64,000 nt of DNA from Trochalopteron elliotii (GCA_024734555.1 JANPWX010019815.1:948501-1012500); one strand, 5' to 3'. Positions 14,536 to 36,640 are shown, numbered from the stretch's first letter. The notes: a model not told the origin generated them from the sequence alone. Numbers and translations: made by a program.

Positions 14536-14955
14536 TGTACTGGTTCTGGCCAGGACAGGGTCAATTTTTGCAGTAGCCAGGCAGGGGCATGGCCTGGACT
14601 TGAAGGTTATGCTATACCACCTCATGTCATTTTCCAGCAACAGGGGAAGTTGTCCCTTCAGGGTCGAGTATTGGAAAGTGAGTGGTTGGCTATTGTTGGG
14701 GCCTGTGTGGTGAATATCCTTGAACCCTCTGTTATTAATACTGTTGTTGTTTACCATCCATTTTCTCATCTCATTACCATTTCCAATAAATTGCTGTTAG
14801 CTCAACCTGTGATCTTTGCCTTTTATGCCTCCAATTCTCCTCTCCAGCCCACTGCAAGGATGTGGAGGGGAAGGAGGGAGCAAGCAAGGACCATATAGTT
14901 TGGAGAGTCTCAGTGGGAACACTAAATTGGAGAATACCACTCCTTAATCATAACA
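14536..14955 (+). mobile_element. Degenerate solo LTR of an avian endogenous retrovirus
   Basis: The element starts TGTACTGGTTCTGGCCAGG and ends in CA at 14955. It resembles the common bird LTR type that opens TGTCCTGGTTTTGGCTGGGA and carries a polyadenylation signal near its 3' end. Here the signal is AATAAA in ttccaataaattgctgttag near 14785, followed by ctcaacctgtgatctttgcc, an R/U5-like text, and a G-rich ggatgtggaggggaagg before the end. At about 420 bp it is shorter than the family I remember, suggesting an internal U3 deletion. No internal retroviral sequence or second LTR is nearby, so it is a solo LTR left by recombination. Flanking 5-6 bp do not match, so no target duplication is claimed. 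It lies antisense within the proposed PSD3 3' UTR. Confidence 0.72.
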
Positions 14956-17300
14956 GAGAGATCAAGTTTTCTTCCCAAATGTGCATTCAGCATTACCAAT
15001 TGAATTTCTCTCTGTTCTGCTTGTTCATTTCAACCTCCAAAGCATGACAAACAGGGATCTTTGTTACCCCTCCACAAGCTGCTGATCTACCACTCTTAAT
15101 TACTCCAAACAATCCCTTCCAGTGAGCACTATCATGCATCTCTCTACACTGAGTTTCCCCACGCAATAAGCTGCACCACACCCCTTTTGCTCCAGCAGCA
15201 AGAGACATCGCTCTTCTTCAAGAAGAGAACTAAATGTTAACTCCGCCTTAGTAGAATGCACAACTTTTGAAGCTGAAGCACTGACAATTTCTGCTCAGGA
15301 CTCTGCAGCTTTTAGCTATGTTGCCAAGGTTAGGAGGCAACCCCCTGACTTTTAGCAGAGAGTGGCCACTCTCAGTGGCAGATGCCAGGATCAATTTGCT
15401 CCAAAACCTCACATCTGAGTGTGCAATGTCATTGCTACAGCCAACAGCCAGCACAACACCAGGAAAGCTGTTGCACGGTGGCACTCGGTAGGGAAGGCAA
15501 CTCATGCAGTGCCTGTTAAGGCCCTTTTCTCTTTGATCACTTCCAGTTCTGCCCACTGCACTGGCAGGTCAATAAGCTAGATGAATTGACTTGGACCCTT
15601 GGGAAGCCTGACAGAACACACATCCACTCAGGTAGCAATTTTTTTGATGTGTGGCCCTTTGACTACTTGGCTGAAAACACCAGTGAATTTCTAAACAGTC
15701 CTTGCACTGATCTTGACGTTTCTATATGCATTAATAACTGCACTCATCAGGAAGGCTGTCCTGTGCCAGGCACAACAGAATGAACAGCAAGGAGCAATTT
15801 TCAACCGGCCCTCAACATTATCGCCCAAGGCTCTCTGTGGGAAAGGCCAGTTTGGTTGTACTACTTCATATAGCGAAAGAGCAACACAAAAGAGAGACCT
15901 GAGAGGGACAGACCTGTCCAAGCTCACCCTGTGGGCCAGTATAAAAACTGAGATTAAAACCCGGGCAACAGGAGAGCCAGCACTCTCTGCAGAACCATGA
16001 CACTGCCCAGACAAGAGGGGCTGGGAAGCAAGAAAATTATTTCTATGTCACCTTTCTGCTCTCTGTGCCTAAAAACTGCTGGCCACTACAAGGGTCTATG
16101 GCACAAACAGGGGCCTTTAAGGTATGAAAAGATCCACTCATGGCGGTCTCTCCCGGTCCTGTGCTCCCCTTGGAAAGCCTGGCACAGGGCATTCAGGAAC
16201 TGTGAGGAGGCACCAGCCTCTTCCACCTATATGTGAGCTAAAGAAGGAAAATGGAGAACTGAGGAGAATCCCTTTCTGAAGAAAAAAGGCAAAGTGCTTT
16301 GACACTATGAGAGTAATTGAAAGCAGCTCTCTGTGCACACCAACAAGGAAACCCCTGGAAGGGGAAGCAACAGGACACAATATATCATAAGGCTCTATAT
16401 AGCAGCTAAATGAGAGCGTATAGTTAAAAACTACACAGAGGCCCTTTGTCTTTAATATATAATTAATATATAATGCTAATGGCTGACATCTACAGCAGCC
16501 TTCTCTGCAAATTAATGTGAAGCCCAGGATAGTCATTCCAACTGGGTAATCCCTAATCTTCCTGACTGCAGAGACAGCACAGGTTTGGATGTCTTCCAGC
16601 CTGCAAGCTCAGGAGAAGACTCTCTGCTTGGAAGGAAGCAAACAAATTATTCCAGTGCCGTCATCCCAGCATTGCCAGAGGTTTCCAGGTTTCATTCCTT
16701 CACACTTGCGTGTCCAGGGTCAATGCAGTAACAATAAGCAACAGCGACTATTTACTGTACCACCTGCTGCTAAGTACCAGTACCAACATGCTCCATATTG
16801 TCAGGAAACTAGTGTTCCCAGCACCCAACCTCTAGTCAGCCTTCTGCAGCTGCATGTTTGCACAGCTCTTCTCACAGCTACAGCTGACATTTACAGCACT
16901 GCAGCACTTGTCCAGTTATTTTTCCCACCCACCACGTAAATAAAGTGACAAGTGACTTGAGAGATGAAAGCCACATGCCGATGGGAGGAGGTAAATGGGG
17001 AGGAGACAGAATAAACGTCACAGCGCTCTACGCCTTCCCCAGCTCCTTCAGGAACAGAACAACACAAAAAAGTCCCGATGCTTCAATTGCTAAACGATAA
17101 ATTAACAAAGCAAAGCAAAGCAGGAGCAAAGACATCTCCCACAATCTGCACAGAAACAGCAAAATATACAATAGAAAATGTCACTAACACCCCATTCAGG
17201 CAGATGCACTTATTTTTTGTGAATGACAGGTTATTAAATGAAAAAATTTTGACCACCGATACTTTGCTGCATGGCTGTTCCCCTAGTTGTCATTTCCACC

Positions 17301-17513
17301 CTAAGTGACCTTCTGCTTAATGCTGGGTGTTTCTGGCCTGTAGTCCTTCCTCTCCGAGACATTGCGTTTCACCTTGGCACTAACTGGAGACTCCTGATTC
17401 AAAGAAGGACTTGAGTGGGATTTCTTCAGTCCTGGCGCATCATTCTCTCCTCCGCTCAGCAGCTCCTTCACCCCTTCTTTCAGCAGACCAACGTAAATCT
17501 CATAGCGGTTTTT
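17301..17513 (-). CDS. PSD3: PSD3 last coding exon (A): C-terminal tail and stop
   Basis: This exon encodes 70 residues and a TAG stop at 17301-17303. It starts [20 protein letters not shown], which continues the C-terminal helical region, and runs into a serine- and lysine-rich tail with the family motif [10 protein letters not shown], then [19 protein letters not shown], ending IKQKVT. The acceptor is a minus-strand AG at 17514-17515, in phase 0, joining the GAG codon that ends exon B. Compared with the mammalian protein as I remember it, the tail differs mostly around GGENDAPG and NQESP, while the basic [11 protein letters not shown] end is almost unchanged. In this family the C-terminal region downstream of PH is linked to membrane protrusion and actin organisation. 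The exon continues into the 3' UTR toward lower coordinates. Confidence 0.95.
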   Translation of the reverse strand, partial: KNRYEIYVGLLKEGVKELLSGGENDAPGLKKSHSSPSLNQESPVSAKVKRNVSERKDYRPETPSIKQKVT

Positions 17514-20011
17514 CTAGGAAATGAAAAGAAAGGCCCAAATCAGTCTGGAGGAAATTCTGCAGGGGCACATGAGAGACCACCTAAGTAACTTATGCTTTCT
17601 GCTGGCCTTGAAAGCCAGGAGCTCGACATGTATGAGAACAATGGTGCCTAATGTGGATATGAACAACAGTGGCTAATGTAAATTAAACAAAGAGGATTTC
17701 TGGAAGACTGAGAACCTGGGGTGCTGCGTAATTAGAGGCACTCAGTCCTGCAGCACACAAATTCTGATGCTCTGCTGAGTGGTGGCTCCCACTGCAAGTA
17801 ACACCACCAAACAAAAGCTTGCTGCCTTAGTCATGCTGAGACCTAAGCTGTGCTGACACACGCTGAGATCCTGTGTGCTCAGGGACACATGGAGATGAAG
17901 TGCATCAAACTAAGGGACAACAAAAATCCTGCTCTGATGTAATCCTCCACTCCTACCAGCAGGTCTTGCTTTTCCTGCTTTTCTTATCCACGGGGGAGAA
18001 ACCAAAACAGGGTTTAAGTTCAGACTGTACTAGCATGGCCACCACTAGGCCCCTGAGACAATCTTCTAAAAGGCCAGACCTTAACAAAAAGGATCAGATT
18101 AGAGGGCTATAACAGCAACATGGCATGTCCCCCTGCTACATCACTCACAGAGAATGATGAAGGTTGCTGTTTGTCCAGACATTTGTATTTTTCAACTGGA
18201 AAAAATTCCCTTTAACATGCTCCATGACCATCTGTTCTATTCCTTGTCTGGACCAGAGTTTTCCTTCTCCAACAGGAATATTTTGTTTTGTTTGCTACAA
18301 TTGCATAATTTTCCAAGAAACGATTTGGCAAAGAAGAAAATAAGGGTACAGTAACAGAAGATCCCTGAAAGGTCTCAAAAACAGGTGTTGGGGCAGGGGG
18401 TCCTGAGAACAGGACTTCCACTTCACGGAATTTATTTAATAACCTGCCCCTGATATATCCACTAAAGATACAGTGCAGGCATTGTAATTACGGTGATCTC
18501 TGTGTGCTGGGAGTCAGGGAAGGGAGATGTAAACATCGGTACTGATTGTTAAATTGTATTTCAAAGTGGCGAAACAGCAGCCAAGCTAATATGTTCCCAA
18601 TAGAGGAAAAAGTAAGAAAATATTTTACATTTTCTAATAAAATAATAAAGTTCTGTTCCAAATAGAACTTTTGAGAGCAGGAAGTCAAAAGGCCTGGTAA
18701 CTGCTTTGAAGTGCAGAATATAAAGGGGGAAAAAAAGAGAAGAGAATGTGACTGGCTTTTGAGAATCCTTTGAATAAACAAACCCTCACAGAGGAGAATC
18801 ACAACAGAATCCTCCTACAAATTAAATAAGTAAGCATTCCTATGATTTCCATATCTGGAGTTGGAGCTCCACAACGTGAGAGACAAACACATGAAGCAGG
18901 TAAGATGTGTCATTTAATAAAAATGGAAATGGAAAAACAGGAAGAATAACCCTGACGATGATGCACTGAGCTGATGGATGATTCATCACAAAATGAACCA
19001 GACACTCTGCAAAAGGCCAGCCAGTGCCCTTAGCTTGGGAACAGCCTAATATCATGAAATGGAGAGGGGGATTTACTGCTGTATGGATTTATGCTTTCAC
19101 TGGTCCAGTAAACACACCAGAGTCTCAAGAGTCACCCATCAGAATGGAAATCCAGGACCTGCATGTGTGCAAATAGCCAATTTCCTCTGGACTTTTTAGA
19201 CCCTTGATTTCTATTACAATTAATCAACACATTTCTACTTTGATTTCAACCACAACAGAGTTGGTCTTTCAGTGACCTGACATTTGAAGTTAGGGAAAGG
19301 CTAGTGGAAATTTTGCCTGAAAAGAAATGAGTTTGGAAATTTCTGTCAAGAAATAAAACCACAGAAGTTAAAACCATTCAAAAGCTTCTGCAACATTATC
19401 TCTGAAGAATGAATGCACATAATAAAGTACGAGGGAGGTAGCCACACATCAGTACTCTGGCTTCACTTCTCACCTGACAGCACTCAAAAGATCTTTTTCT
19501 AACTGTAAATTTTCTCTAATAAGCAATGGTTTTTTTGCAATCTGAGGCAGTATTTCCTCAGAGAGCAGGCAATGAGAATTGTTCCTTCTATGGTGTACAA
19601 GCAAAGACACCAACAAAAACAAATGCTACTGGCTGCATACCTGAACAGGGACCAGTTACCTCCTGGTTCACCTCCCCTCCATCTCATTCGTCAGGAATAA
19701 GAATGAAGGCATCGCCAGTGTGTGAACAAAAAGAAACTGTAAGGACCTACAGAAAAGGAAAAAGGCATCTTCCTTCCTAATGGTACTCTGCTTGCTACCT
19801 TAGGGACTCACAGGTCCTTCTGGTGTGTTTCCTGTGACATATCAGCATGGCCCTTTGTACACAGACATTTGCTTTGGCCTGCAGTCTCAGTCTGAAAGAG
19901 ACAGTTGCAAAATCCTACCTCACCTGCCTCTTGCCCTTTTCATTTAACCTCATGCAGCTAATCTCTTGGCTCCTCCTGCCAGCCCTGACAGGTCATTGTT
20001 CTAAAGGGAAG

Positions 20012-20040
20012 GTTTCCATTCACAAAGTTTCCATTCACAA
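20012..20040 (+). repeat. 14-bp tandem repeat, period 15
   Basis: The unit gtttccattcacaa occurs twice without mismatch, at 20012-20025 and 20027-20040, separated by one base. It lies about 50 bp from the 3' end of the CR1 copy that starts near 20088, so it may be a local slippage event unrelated to the insertion. Confidence 0.8.
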
Positions 20041-20087
20041 TTTTCATAGAGCTCAACATTTAGGTTTGGTTTGGGATTTTTACTGTC

Positions 20088-22130
20088 TCACAGAATAACA
20101 GAATAAACTGAGTTGGAAGGGGCCCACAGGGATCATCTGGTCCAAATCCTGGCCCTGCACAGGACCATCCACAAAAATCATATCCTGTGCCTGAAAGCAC
20201 CGTCCAAATGCTTCTTGAACTCTCTAAGATTTGGTGCTGTGATCACTTCCCTGGGCAGCCTGTTCCAGTGCCCAACCACCCTCTGGGTGAAAAAGAACCT
20301 CTCTCTAATGTCAAGCCTGAACTTTCCCTGACACAATTTCAGCCCATTCCCACAGGTCATCACAGACAGATCAGTGCCTGTCCCTCCTCTTCCCCTCACA
20401 AGAAAGTTGTAACTGCAATGGGTGTCCCCTCAGTCTCCTCTCCTCCAGGCTGAACAAACCATGGGACCTACAGCTGCTTCTCATACGGCTTCCCCTTAAG
20501 GCCCTTCATCATCTTTACTGCCCTCCTTTGGAGGTTTTGGGGTTTTGTATCTTTATACTGAGGGGCCCAAACCTGCCCCCAGCACTTGAGGTGAGGCTGC
20601 CCCAGTGCAGAGCACAGCAGAAGAGTCCCCTCTCTTGCCTATCTGGTGATGCTGTGCCTGATGCCCCCAGGACAGGGTAGCCTCCTGCCCTGGCTGCCAG
20701 GGCACTGCTGACTCCTATTTATCTTGCCTTTGATCAGGCCCCTTTCCATGGCACTGCTCTCCATTTTCTCATTCCCAGACAGTCCATACACCCTGGGTTG
20801 CCCCATCCCAGATGCAGAATCTGGCACGTTCCCTTGCTGAACTTCATACAGATAGTGATTGTCCAGCCCTGTAATTCGTGAAAGTCTCTCTGCAGGGCCT
20901 CCTTGCCTTTGAGGGAGTCAATGGTTTCTCCCAGTTTTCTGTATCATCTGCAAACTTGCTTAGTATCTCTTCCAGTCCTGTGTCCAAGTAATTTATGAAG
21001 ACACTGAAGAGCACAGGGCTGAGGATGGAGCCCTGTGGAACCTGAGAGGTGGCAGGTCACCAGTGTGATGTCACCCCATTCACTGTATCCTTTTGTGCCT
21101 GACCCATGAGCCAGCTGCTCACCCCATTACATGATGTGTTTACCCAGCTGTGGGCTGGACATCTTCTCCAGAAGGGTCCTGAGAGAGACAGTATCAAAAG
21201 CTTTATGAAACCAAAAAATTGCATTAACTGGCTTCTGTTGATTAACAAAGTGAGTTATCCTGTCATAAAAGGAAATCAGGTTGGACAAGCAGGACTTTGC
21301 TCTCATGAAGCTGTGCTGGCTGTGATGATGGCTCCAGTGTCCTCCAGGTGTTTCCCAATACTTCCCAGAATCATTGTCTCTGTAATTTTACCAGGCACCG
21401 AAGTGAGATTGACAGACCTCCAGTTTCCAGTGTCATCCTTTTTGCCCTTCTTGAAAATTGGGAAAACACCAGACAGCTTCCAAATAACTGGGATCTCTCC
21501 AGACTGGTCAAATATCACCGAGAGACGTTCTGTCATGACATCAGACAACTGTTTGAGGCTTCTTGGATGAATCTCATTAGGCCTCATAAATCTGCAGGAA
21601 TCCAGCTGAAACAGCTAATCCCACACAACTTCAAGATTAACTGGGAGTTGACCATTCTCATAGTTATGGTCCTCCAGCTCAGGGCACTGAGAACTCCCTG
21701 GTCTGCACCTATACCGAAGGCAGAAGCAAAGACTGCATTAAACACCTCTGCTTTGTCCATATCCCTGTTTGTGAGATGTCTATTCTCATCCTGTAAAGAG
21801 GCTAATGTTATTTCTACACTGCCTTTTGCCCTTACTGTATTTTAAAAACTCTTTTTATTGTTCCCCACAGTTCTGGCCAGCTGCAAATCCAACTGAGATT
21901 TAGCCACATGAATTTTCTTGCTACAAGGGTGAGCAGCATCTCCCTCTGTATTCCTCCCATGCCACCTGACCTTGCTTCCACTCAGCATAAACCTCCCTGT
22001 TTTGTCTTACCTCCAGAAGAAGCTAACGCAGTTAGCGTTCTGCCTCATCTATTTGACTTCCAACATTTTGGAATGTTGGCTCTCATGGCCCTTGGAACCG
22101 TGTCTTTATAGCTCAACATGGCCTGTGAAA
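20088..22130 (-). mobile_element. Long CR1 LINE copy with decayed reverse transcriptase
   Basis: The sense strand is minus. The 3' end is at about 20088, with the antisense text cacagaataacagaataaac and then gagttggaaggggcccacag. Minus-strand translation at 20178-20399 gives the CR1 C-terminal region (RERFFFTQRVVGHWNRLPRE), and 21303-21587 gives reverse-transcriptase text with FKKGKKDDTGNWRSVNLTS and PGKITETMILGSIGKHLED. Upstream to about 22.1 kb the spacer between endonuclease and RT is recognisable but degraded. Frames are broken by several stops and shifts, so it is not active. It is 5'-truncated, as usual for CR1, and sits in the intron between the last two PSD3 coding exons. The 5' limit is approximate. 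Confidence 0.85.
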
Positions 22131-22599
22131 TCTTTGCTTAGTGTGAAGGTAACACAGCACTGCACACGAGCCCCTTGAATAATCATTTCTCCCGCATAAC
22201 TGAAGTTGTTGCCACAGCTTCCCTGCTTAGATGAACAGAGCTGATCACTCCTGCAGAGCTGATCACTTATCTGAACTGCACAGCTGTTCAAGACTCTCAC
22301 AAGTGAAGAGGACACCTTTTGTCTCCTAGCCTGTATTGGTTCTGATTTGTACTGAGGTACCTGAGGAGTATCTCAAAAGATCAGCCTGATAAAACTGACA
22401 GGAAACAGAAAAAAAACTCACAACAATCTACTCCCCATCAATCCTTCTACAAACATTGAACACTCCGGCCTACATTTTATGCTAATTCACCAAGGTTCTA
22501 AAAGTGATAGAAAACAAACTTTGTGTCAAGAACCCAAAGCTAAGAAGCTGCTTGATCTTCCAAGTTTTACAAGATCCCCTCCAGAGAGAAAGTGTGTGG

Positions 22600-22930
22600 C
22601 TTACTCTGCACATCTGAGTGCCCTGTTCAAATCTAACTGACACTGTGCCATTGATCACAACCCTTTGATCTCAATGGTTTAGCCAAACCACCTCACTGTC
22701 AATTTTCTAATCCACTTCATCAGCTTGACTACAAGCACACTAGAGGAGACAATGTCAGAATTCTCATCTAAGTGAAGAAAAAACAACATCCACTGCTCTC
22801 CCCTCATCCATCACACCAAATATTACACTGTAAAAGACTACCACGTTGTCAAGTAATGACTCCCTCTTCAAAAAGCCATGCTGATTGACTTTGCTACAGC
22901 AAACTGAAACTCAAAACAGTGGTTACGACC
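22600..22930 (-). mobile_element. CR1 LINE fragment (RT region)
   Basis: The plus strand has tgccattgatcacaaccctt, a run near caacatccactgctctcccc and then tcatccatcacacc, and aaaaagccatgctgattgac. These are landmarks of the antisense reverse-transcriptase region of bird CR1 elements. No long open frame remains. It lies about 470 bp beyond the longer CR1 copy, so it is either a separate older insertion or a displaced piece of the same one. Confidence 0.65.
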
Positions 22931-23887
22931 TTCTGCAAAAGCGAAAGTATGTAGCGAGTTAAGTCCAGGAGTAAAAAGAGTCCCTCTGACAGAAACTGAT
23001 AGCATGGGGCACAAGGATTATTTCAGTTCTGGAGGCTTGCGTTGTGTTGCCTCCAGCATCAGCTCTGGTAGTCTCATCTGTCTTATCTGCTCTTCCTCTT
23101 TTCCACACTACATATTTTCCTTGCCAAGCAGTGCCTACTTAGAGTAGGATCCTTTCAGACCCAAGGCAACACTGACTCGCAGTCCTGAGGGGAAAAGCTC
23201 AAAGGTGTAGTTGTAACAAATAGCAGACATCTGCTGGGTTGCCAATTCAGTCCCACATAGTCCTAAAACGTGACAAACACCATTATAGGTAAAAGCTGCT
23301 GTCAGATACTCGAAACAATCTCCTAATGCATCTGCCTAAGTTGCATCACTCGACCTGTGATCTTTGTGATCTTTAATTCTACTGTTTTTCTTCTCATACT
23401 GACATCCATCTCAGTAGCATACAACACAGATGGCTCTGACGAGGGAGGCATGCCTATGACAATAACTTTAGCATATCAGCTCCTTCAGAATCTACCAATG
23501 GAAGACAAATTACCATGATCTGCATTCCTGCAGAATGCAGCCATTCTCTTGAGACTGAGATTCCAATACACTAGGCAACACAGTTTTACAATGTAAGACG
23601 CTTTCTGCATGAAGATCTAATAATCTCTTCACACAGATACATCAGGAAGGACAGTAGTCTTGTTTCTATCCTCCATTTCTATCCTCAGCTCCAGACTAGG
23701 AGCTGAATTCACAGCAAAGGAAGTTCTCATCAGAAAGAAGAGCCACATCCCAGCATCTGCAATTGTCGGGACTTTTCTGTGTAGCAAGAACACACTTCCT
23801 AGGGAAGTAAAGTGAAAAATATAGAACTTCAGGACTATACCCCAAATATACAACCAACCCAAGAAGTAATAATGTTTCCATATATAC

Positions 23888-24031
23888 CTCAAACTCCAGA
23901 TAGTGGTCCTTCAGTTTGTAATCATCTACTTCCTTGCCTTTGAGCTTCTTGTCAGGAGGATAGGAGCGATGTTCAGCAAGCTCAGTGGAGATCTGCTTCA
24001 GCTTAGCTTCATGGGACTTCAGCTGTTCATC
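23888..24031 (-). CDS. PSD3: PSD3 exon B: C-terminal coiled coil
   Basis: The exon is 144 bp and codes for 48 residues, phase 0 at both ends. It starts DEQLKSHEAKLKQISTELAE, a heptad-like amphipathic helix, and continues HRSYPPDKKLKGKEVDDYKL, then KDHYLEFE. The AG acceptor is at 24032-24033 and the GT donor at 23886-23887 (GAG, then gtatat). This is the coiled-coil segment that follows the PH domain in EFA6 proteins. Differences from the mammalian form I remember (D for the first E, L for V in KKVK, D for E in VDEY) are conservative. A 144-bp exon in phase 0 could be skipped without a frameshift, but nothing here shows that it is. Confidence 0.95.
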
Positions 24032-25309
24032 CTTCAGAAACATATTAGGCACTTAAGTGACAGAATCTAAAATATCCAATAAGCAAAGAAAAATAGAGAG
24101 GTTCCTGTACAGTAATACCTCATAGTTTCTTTTTCTTAGATTGATAAGGTCTGTCATCCCAGAGTGCTGCCACCAACAGCTCTCTCAAAGGCACTCAAAG
24201 TGGCCAAGCTTGCAGAAAAACTCAGCAGCTAGCAGATGTCACTGGGAAGGAGAGCAAACCTGTCATCCATTGCCTTGCTGTGAGCAATGGAAGCAGCTTG
24301 CTGCCGAGCAATAGTGACAACATGACACTTTTGTTCTAATACATTTTTTTGGTAAATTAATTAAGACTGTTGTGTATGCAGATAAACCAAGGGCAGAATG
24401 AGACAGGCAATGACCCTGCCTCAGGTCTCTGCAATGTAAAAAGAATTCCTTCCAGGATAGAAAAGACATGGAGTTGGGGTCCCTCCTTCTATTTCTGCAC
24501 TGCCAAAAGCTCTCTGGTGCGTGGTTTCTATTTGTTTAGAACAATAAAATGCATTCAGAAGAAGAAGGGCTGTCCAGTCCCCAAAAAGCATCTTATTTTG
24601 CTAAGCTGCTACCAGCTTTTATCCCACTGTGCAGTTGGAGAAAGTGAGGAGCTGCTACTCCCACTTTCTAGGCAATTTCCTTTATCATAATCCCAGGCCC
24701 ACTCACTTCCTCCAGTCCATCTGTCAGCTAACCTTCCCTCATCTCAGAAGGTTTCCATCTCCTGCAGGATGGCCTTCTGTCCATTTCTACGCTTGTATCT
24801 GAAATTATGTTTGAATTAGGTAAGTCCAAAACAGGCACACGATCGTGCAGATATTGGTGAATTGGCCAAGAGGTAGTACCCAGGTCAGCTCATGCGTAGG
24901 CACCTCGCTTCAGAGGAGGGAACAGCTGCAAGTGTTGTCCCTCAGTGGAGTGGTTCTGAGCACAGCCCACAGCTCAGACGAAGCCCACAGCTCCAAATCT
25001 AGCTCAGACATGCCTGCACTGCACTGACTCACACTGGGGACAAAACCTCTCGGCTGGCTGAGCTGGAGCTGCGGCAAACAGCAGAAAGGGGGGAGAATTC
25101 TACAGATGATGATAGCTAAACTCCAGTTTTTCTTGTGTTTCAACTCTTTTGCAAGACAACTGAAGAAAGAAACGTGGGATAATTTGCCCCTGTCTAAATA
25201 TGGTAGGGCTGAAACCACTTGCTACTGATTGTAAAAAAATTCTTGTTGCTGTTAGTTACTACCCTAATGTGCATGCTCTCATTAGTGCCCAATCACTCTT
25301 TACATTGTG

Positions 25310-25690
25310 CTGATTCCCCCGTCCAAGGGACATCCTGTGGTAGTGAGTTCTACAGCCTGATGACAGGAGGTCTTTGAGTGGCTATTAATACAGCACTTGT
25401 CATTTCCAGGGCACCAGCTTTGGAGCTTTTGTGTGTGCTGCACATTCTCAGAAAAAAAGAAAAAAACCCAACACCCTAGTAGATCTTTTCTAGACTGGTT
25501 GTTCCTATATATATAGCTTTGTCACATCCCTCTCTGGTTGGACTAACCAAGATCAGACATTGCTCTGCTTTTGAAGGAAAATCTGGTACAATCATCTTGC
25601 ACAACCTGTCATCATGTCCAGCCTTCTTCCTTACCCGTGTTAGGGCCTCACTGCACCCTGGCTTCTGTCTGACCAGGAAAAGCCCTTTTG
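25310..25690 (-). mobile_element. Possible ancient CR1/L3-like LINE fragment
   Basis: The plus strand reads gggacatcctgtggtagtga and then gttctacagcctgatgacag, followed about 170 bp later by gctttgtcacatccctctct. This order resembles the antisense 3' portion of old amniote CR1 elements (tggcagtgagttccacaggt, then atcatatcccccctc). Divergence is high and no coding frame is preserved. Confidence 0.35.
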
Positions 25691-26544
25691 GAGAAGTAGT
25701 GTCCATCATGATTCATCCCATGAAATCCTAAACATCAACCACAGAGATTTGACAATTTGTATTTTTTTTTGTCTGCCAAATAAGAATCAGGCTGCTGGCA
25801 GTTTTCCACACTGACAGATGAAAGCAGACATGTTTCTGCTTGCCTTTGAATTTATCTGCTTTGAACACTTAACATTCTTCTGCTTGTCCAAAATAGCTTA
25901 TCTTATTCCACTTTTCATGTCTCTCCTTCTTCAAGACACAAACCACAGGACTATTTTCCCTTTCCAGATTAAATGGAAAGAATGAGATAGGAAATAATGT
26001 GCTAAATGGAACAATCATACAGAACAACAATGAATAAAAAAAACTTCCTTAGGTGATCGGGGTAAATTATGGAAGCCCCATAGTGTGCTGTTAAAAAGGT
26101 ATGCATAAGCAAGGATGAGAAAAGTTAGTATTATTTTTTACATAACATGCTTTAAACTTTAACCTAGAACAAAAGATGGTAAGTCAGTCACCACATCGTA
26201 AGAAGAGAGACTACTGTCATGGAGAGAGGAAAAGCAGGGGCAACCTAAAAAAACCCACACCCTTAGAGAAACATGGATTTTGACACAGTGGTTTCTAAGG
26301 ATAGTTGCTAAGCTATGAAGATGGTAAAAAAAACCCCAACAAATGCATCTAAGAAGCAATCCAGCATAGGCAGATCACTTTAAAAGCTACAGGAAGATGT
26401 CATGAAGTATAACATGTCACTCTGTCAATCTGATCACACAATCAGTATCATGTTCCCACCAATGCAGGAGGAATTCCAGGCAGGCATTGCATCTCCCAAA
26501 GTACAAAAAGCTATGGGCACAAGCATCTGACACAGCCAGTCTAA

Positions 26545-26785
26545 GACAAGAAATACATGTGCTTGTCCAAGAAGCAGTAGAGCTGTGAAACTCCCTGCCA
26601 CAGGATGCTAAAAGCTTGTGTGATCACAAGGGAGACTGAAGACAATCATGTAAGACACAGTTCATAAATATATGATACAGGAAATCCCTGAGCTGATAAA
26701 TGGGGTCTGGAAAATCTAGTGGGAGAAAGATAATTGATGCTTGTCTGATCCATCAGCTCTCCCCTTTTATCAATTCAATAAGCCA
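26545..26785 (+). mobile_element. Ancient CR1-type LINE 3' fragment
   Basis: The plus strand contains gagctgtgaaactccctgcc, then acaggatgctaaaagcttgt, and later aaatccctgagctgataaat and agataattgatgcttgtctg. The order and spacing match the 3' end of old amniote CR1 elements (tggaactccctgccacaaga, then ggaagtccctgagctg). It has no open frame and lies in the intron between PSD3 exons B and C. Confidence 0.5.
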
Positions 26786-27116
26786 AAGACCAGGAGTATG
26801 TCTACTTCTTCTGAAATGAGCGGCTTTCATAAACACTCAAATTCAAAAAAATCCCAACAATCAGTATTTGAAATGTCCTCTGTAGAGCCATAAGCACAAG
26901 AAGAAAATTCTTTATCTGGTACTATTTTCCTAAAAAACATAAACCGATTGTACTTGAGTCTGTTTCTTTTCTCCCCCCATTTAAATCTTGCATGAGGAAA
27001 TCAGCAAAGATTTACTATGTAAGCCTTCTCCTCCTTAGGACTACCAGTGGCAACAGATATAAAACAGTGACAAGGACCACCACCAAGCCTCCAGCCAGAA
27101 AGAGAAACCATCATCA

Positions 27117-36640
<9,524 letters not shown>

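Larger units (their letters stand above)
7815..17300 (-). other. PSD3: Probable very long 3' UTR of PSD3
   Basis: About 9.5 kb follow the PSD3 stop without another recognisable gene or coding exon on the minus strand. The proposed end is set by the AATAAA at 7832-7837 and the U- and GU-rich stretch beyond it. The last 500 bases before this signal are AU-rich, as usual near long 3' UTR ends. Mammalian PSD3 also has a long 3' UTR, from memory. Further minus-strand AATAAA copies at 7968-7973 and 10766-10771 could give shorter forms. Apart from a solo LTR at 14536-14955 and a possible CR1 scrap near 14430, nothing in this stretch is recognised. Open frames up to 171 codons, mostly on the plus strand, are no longer than expected by chance. 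Confidence 0.45.
17514..23887 (-). other. PSD3 intron between exons A and B
   Basis: This 6.4-kb intron is bounded by gtatat at its 5' end and cctag at its 3' end on the minus strand. It contains the CR1 copies at 20.1-22.1 and 22.6-22.9 kb. The remaining 17.5-20.0 kb shows no recognised element. Confidence 0.85.
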
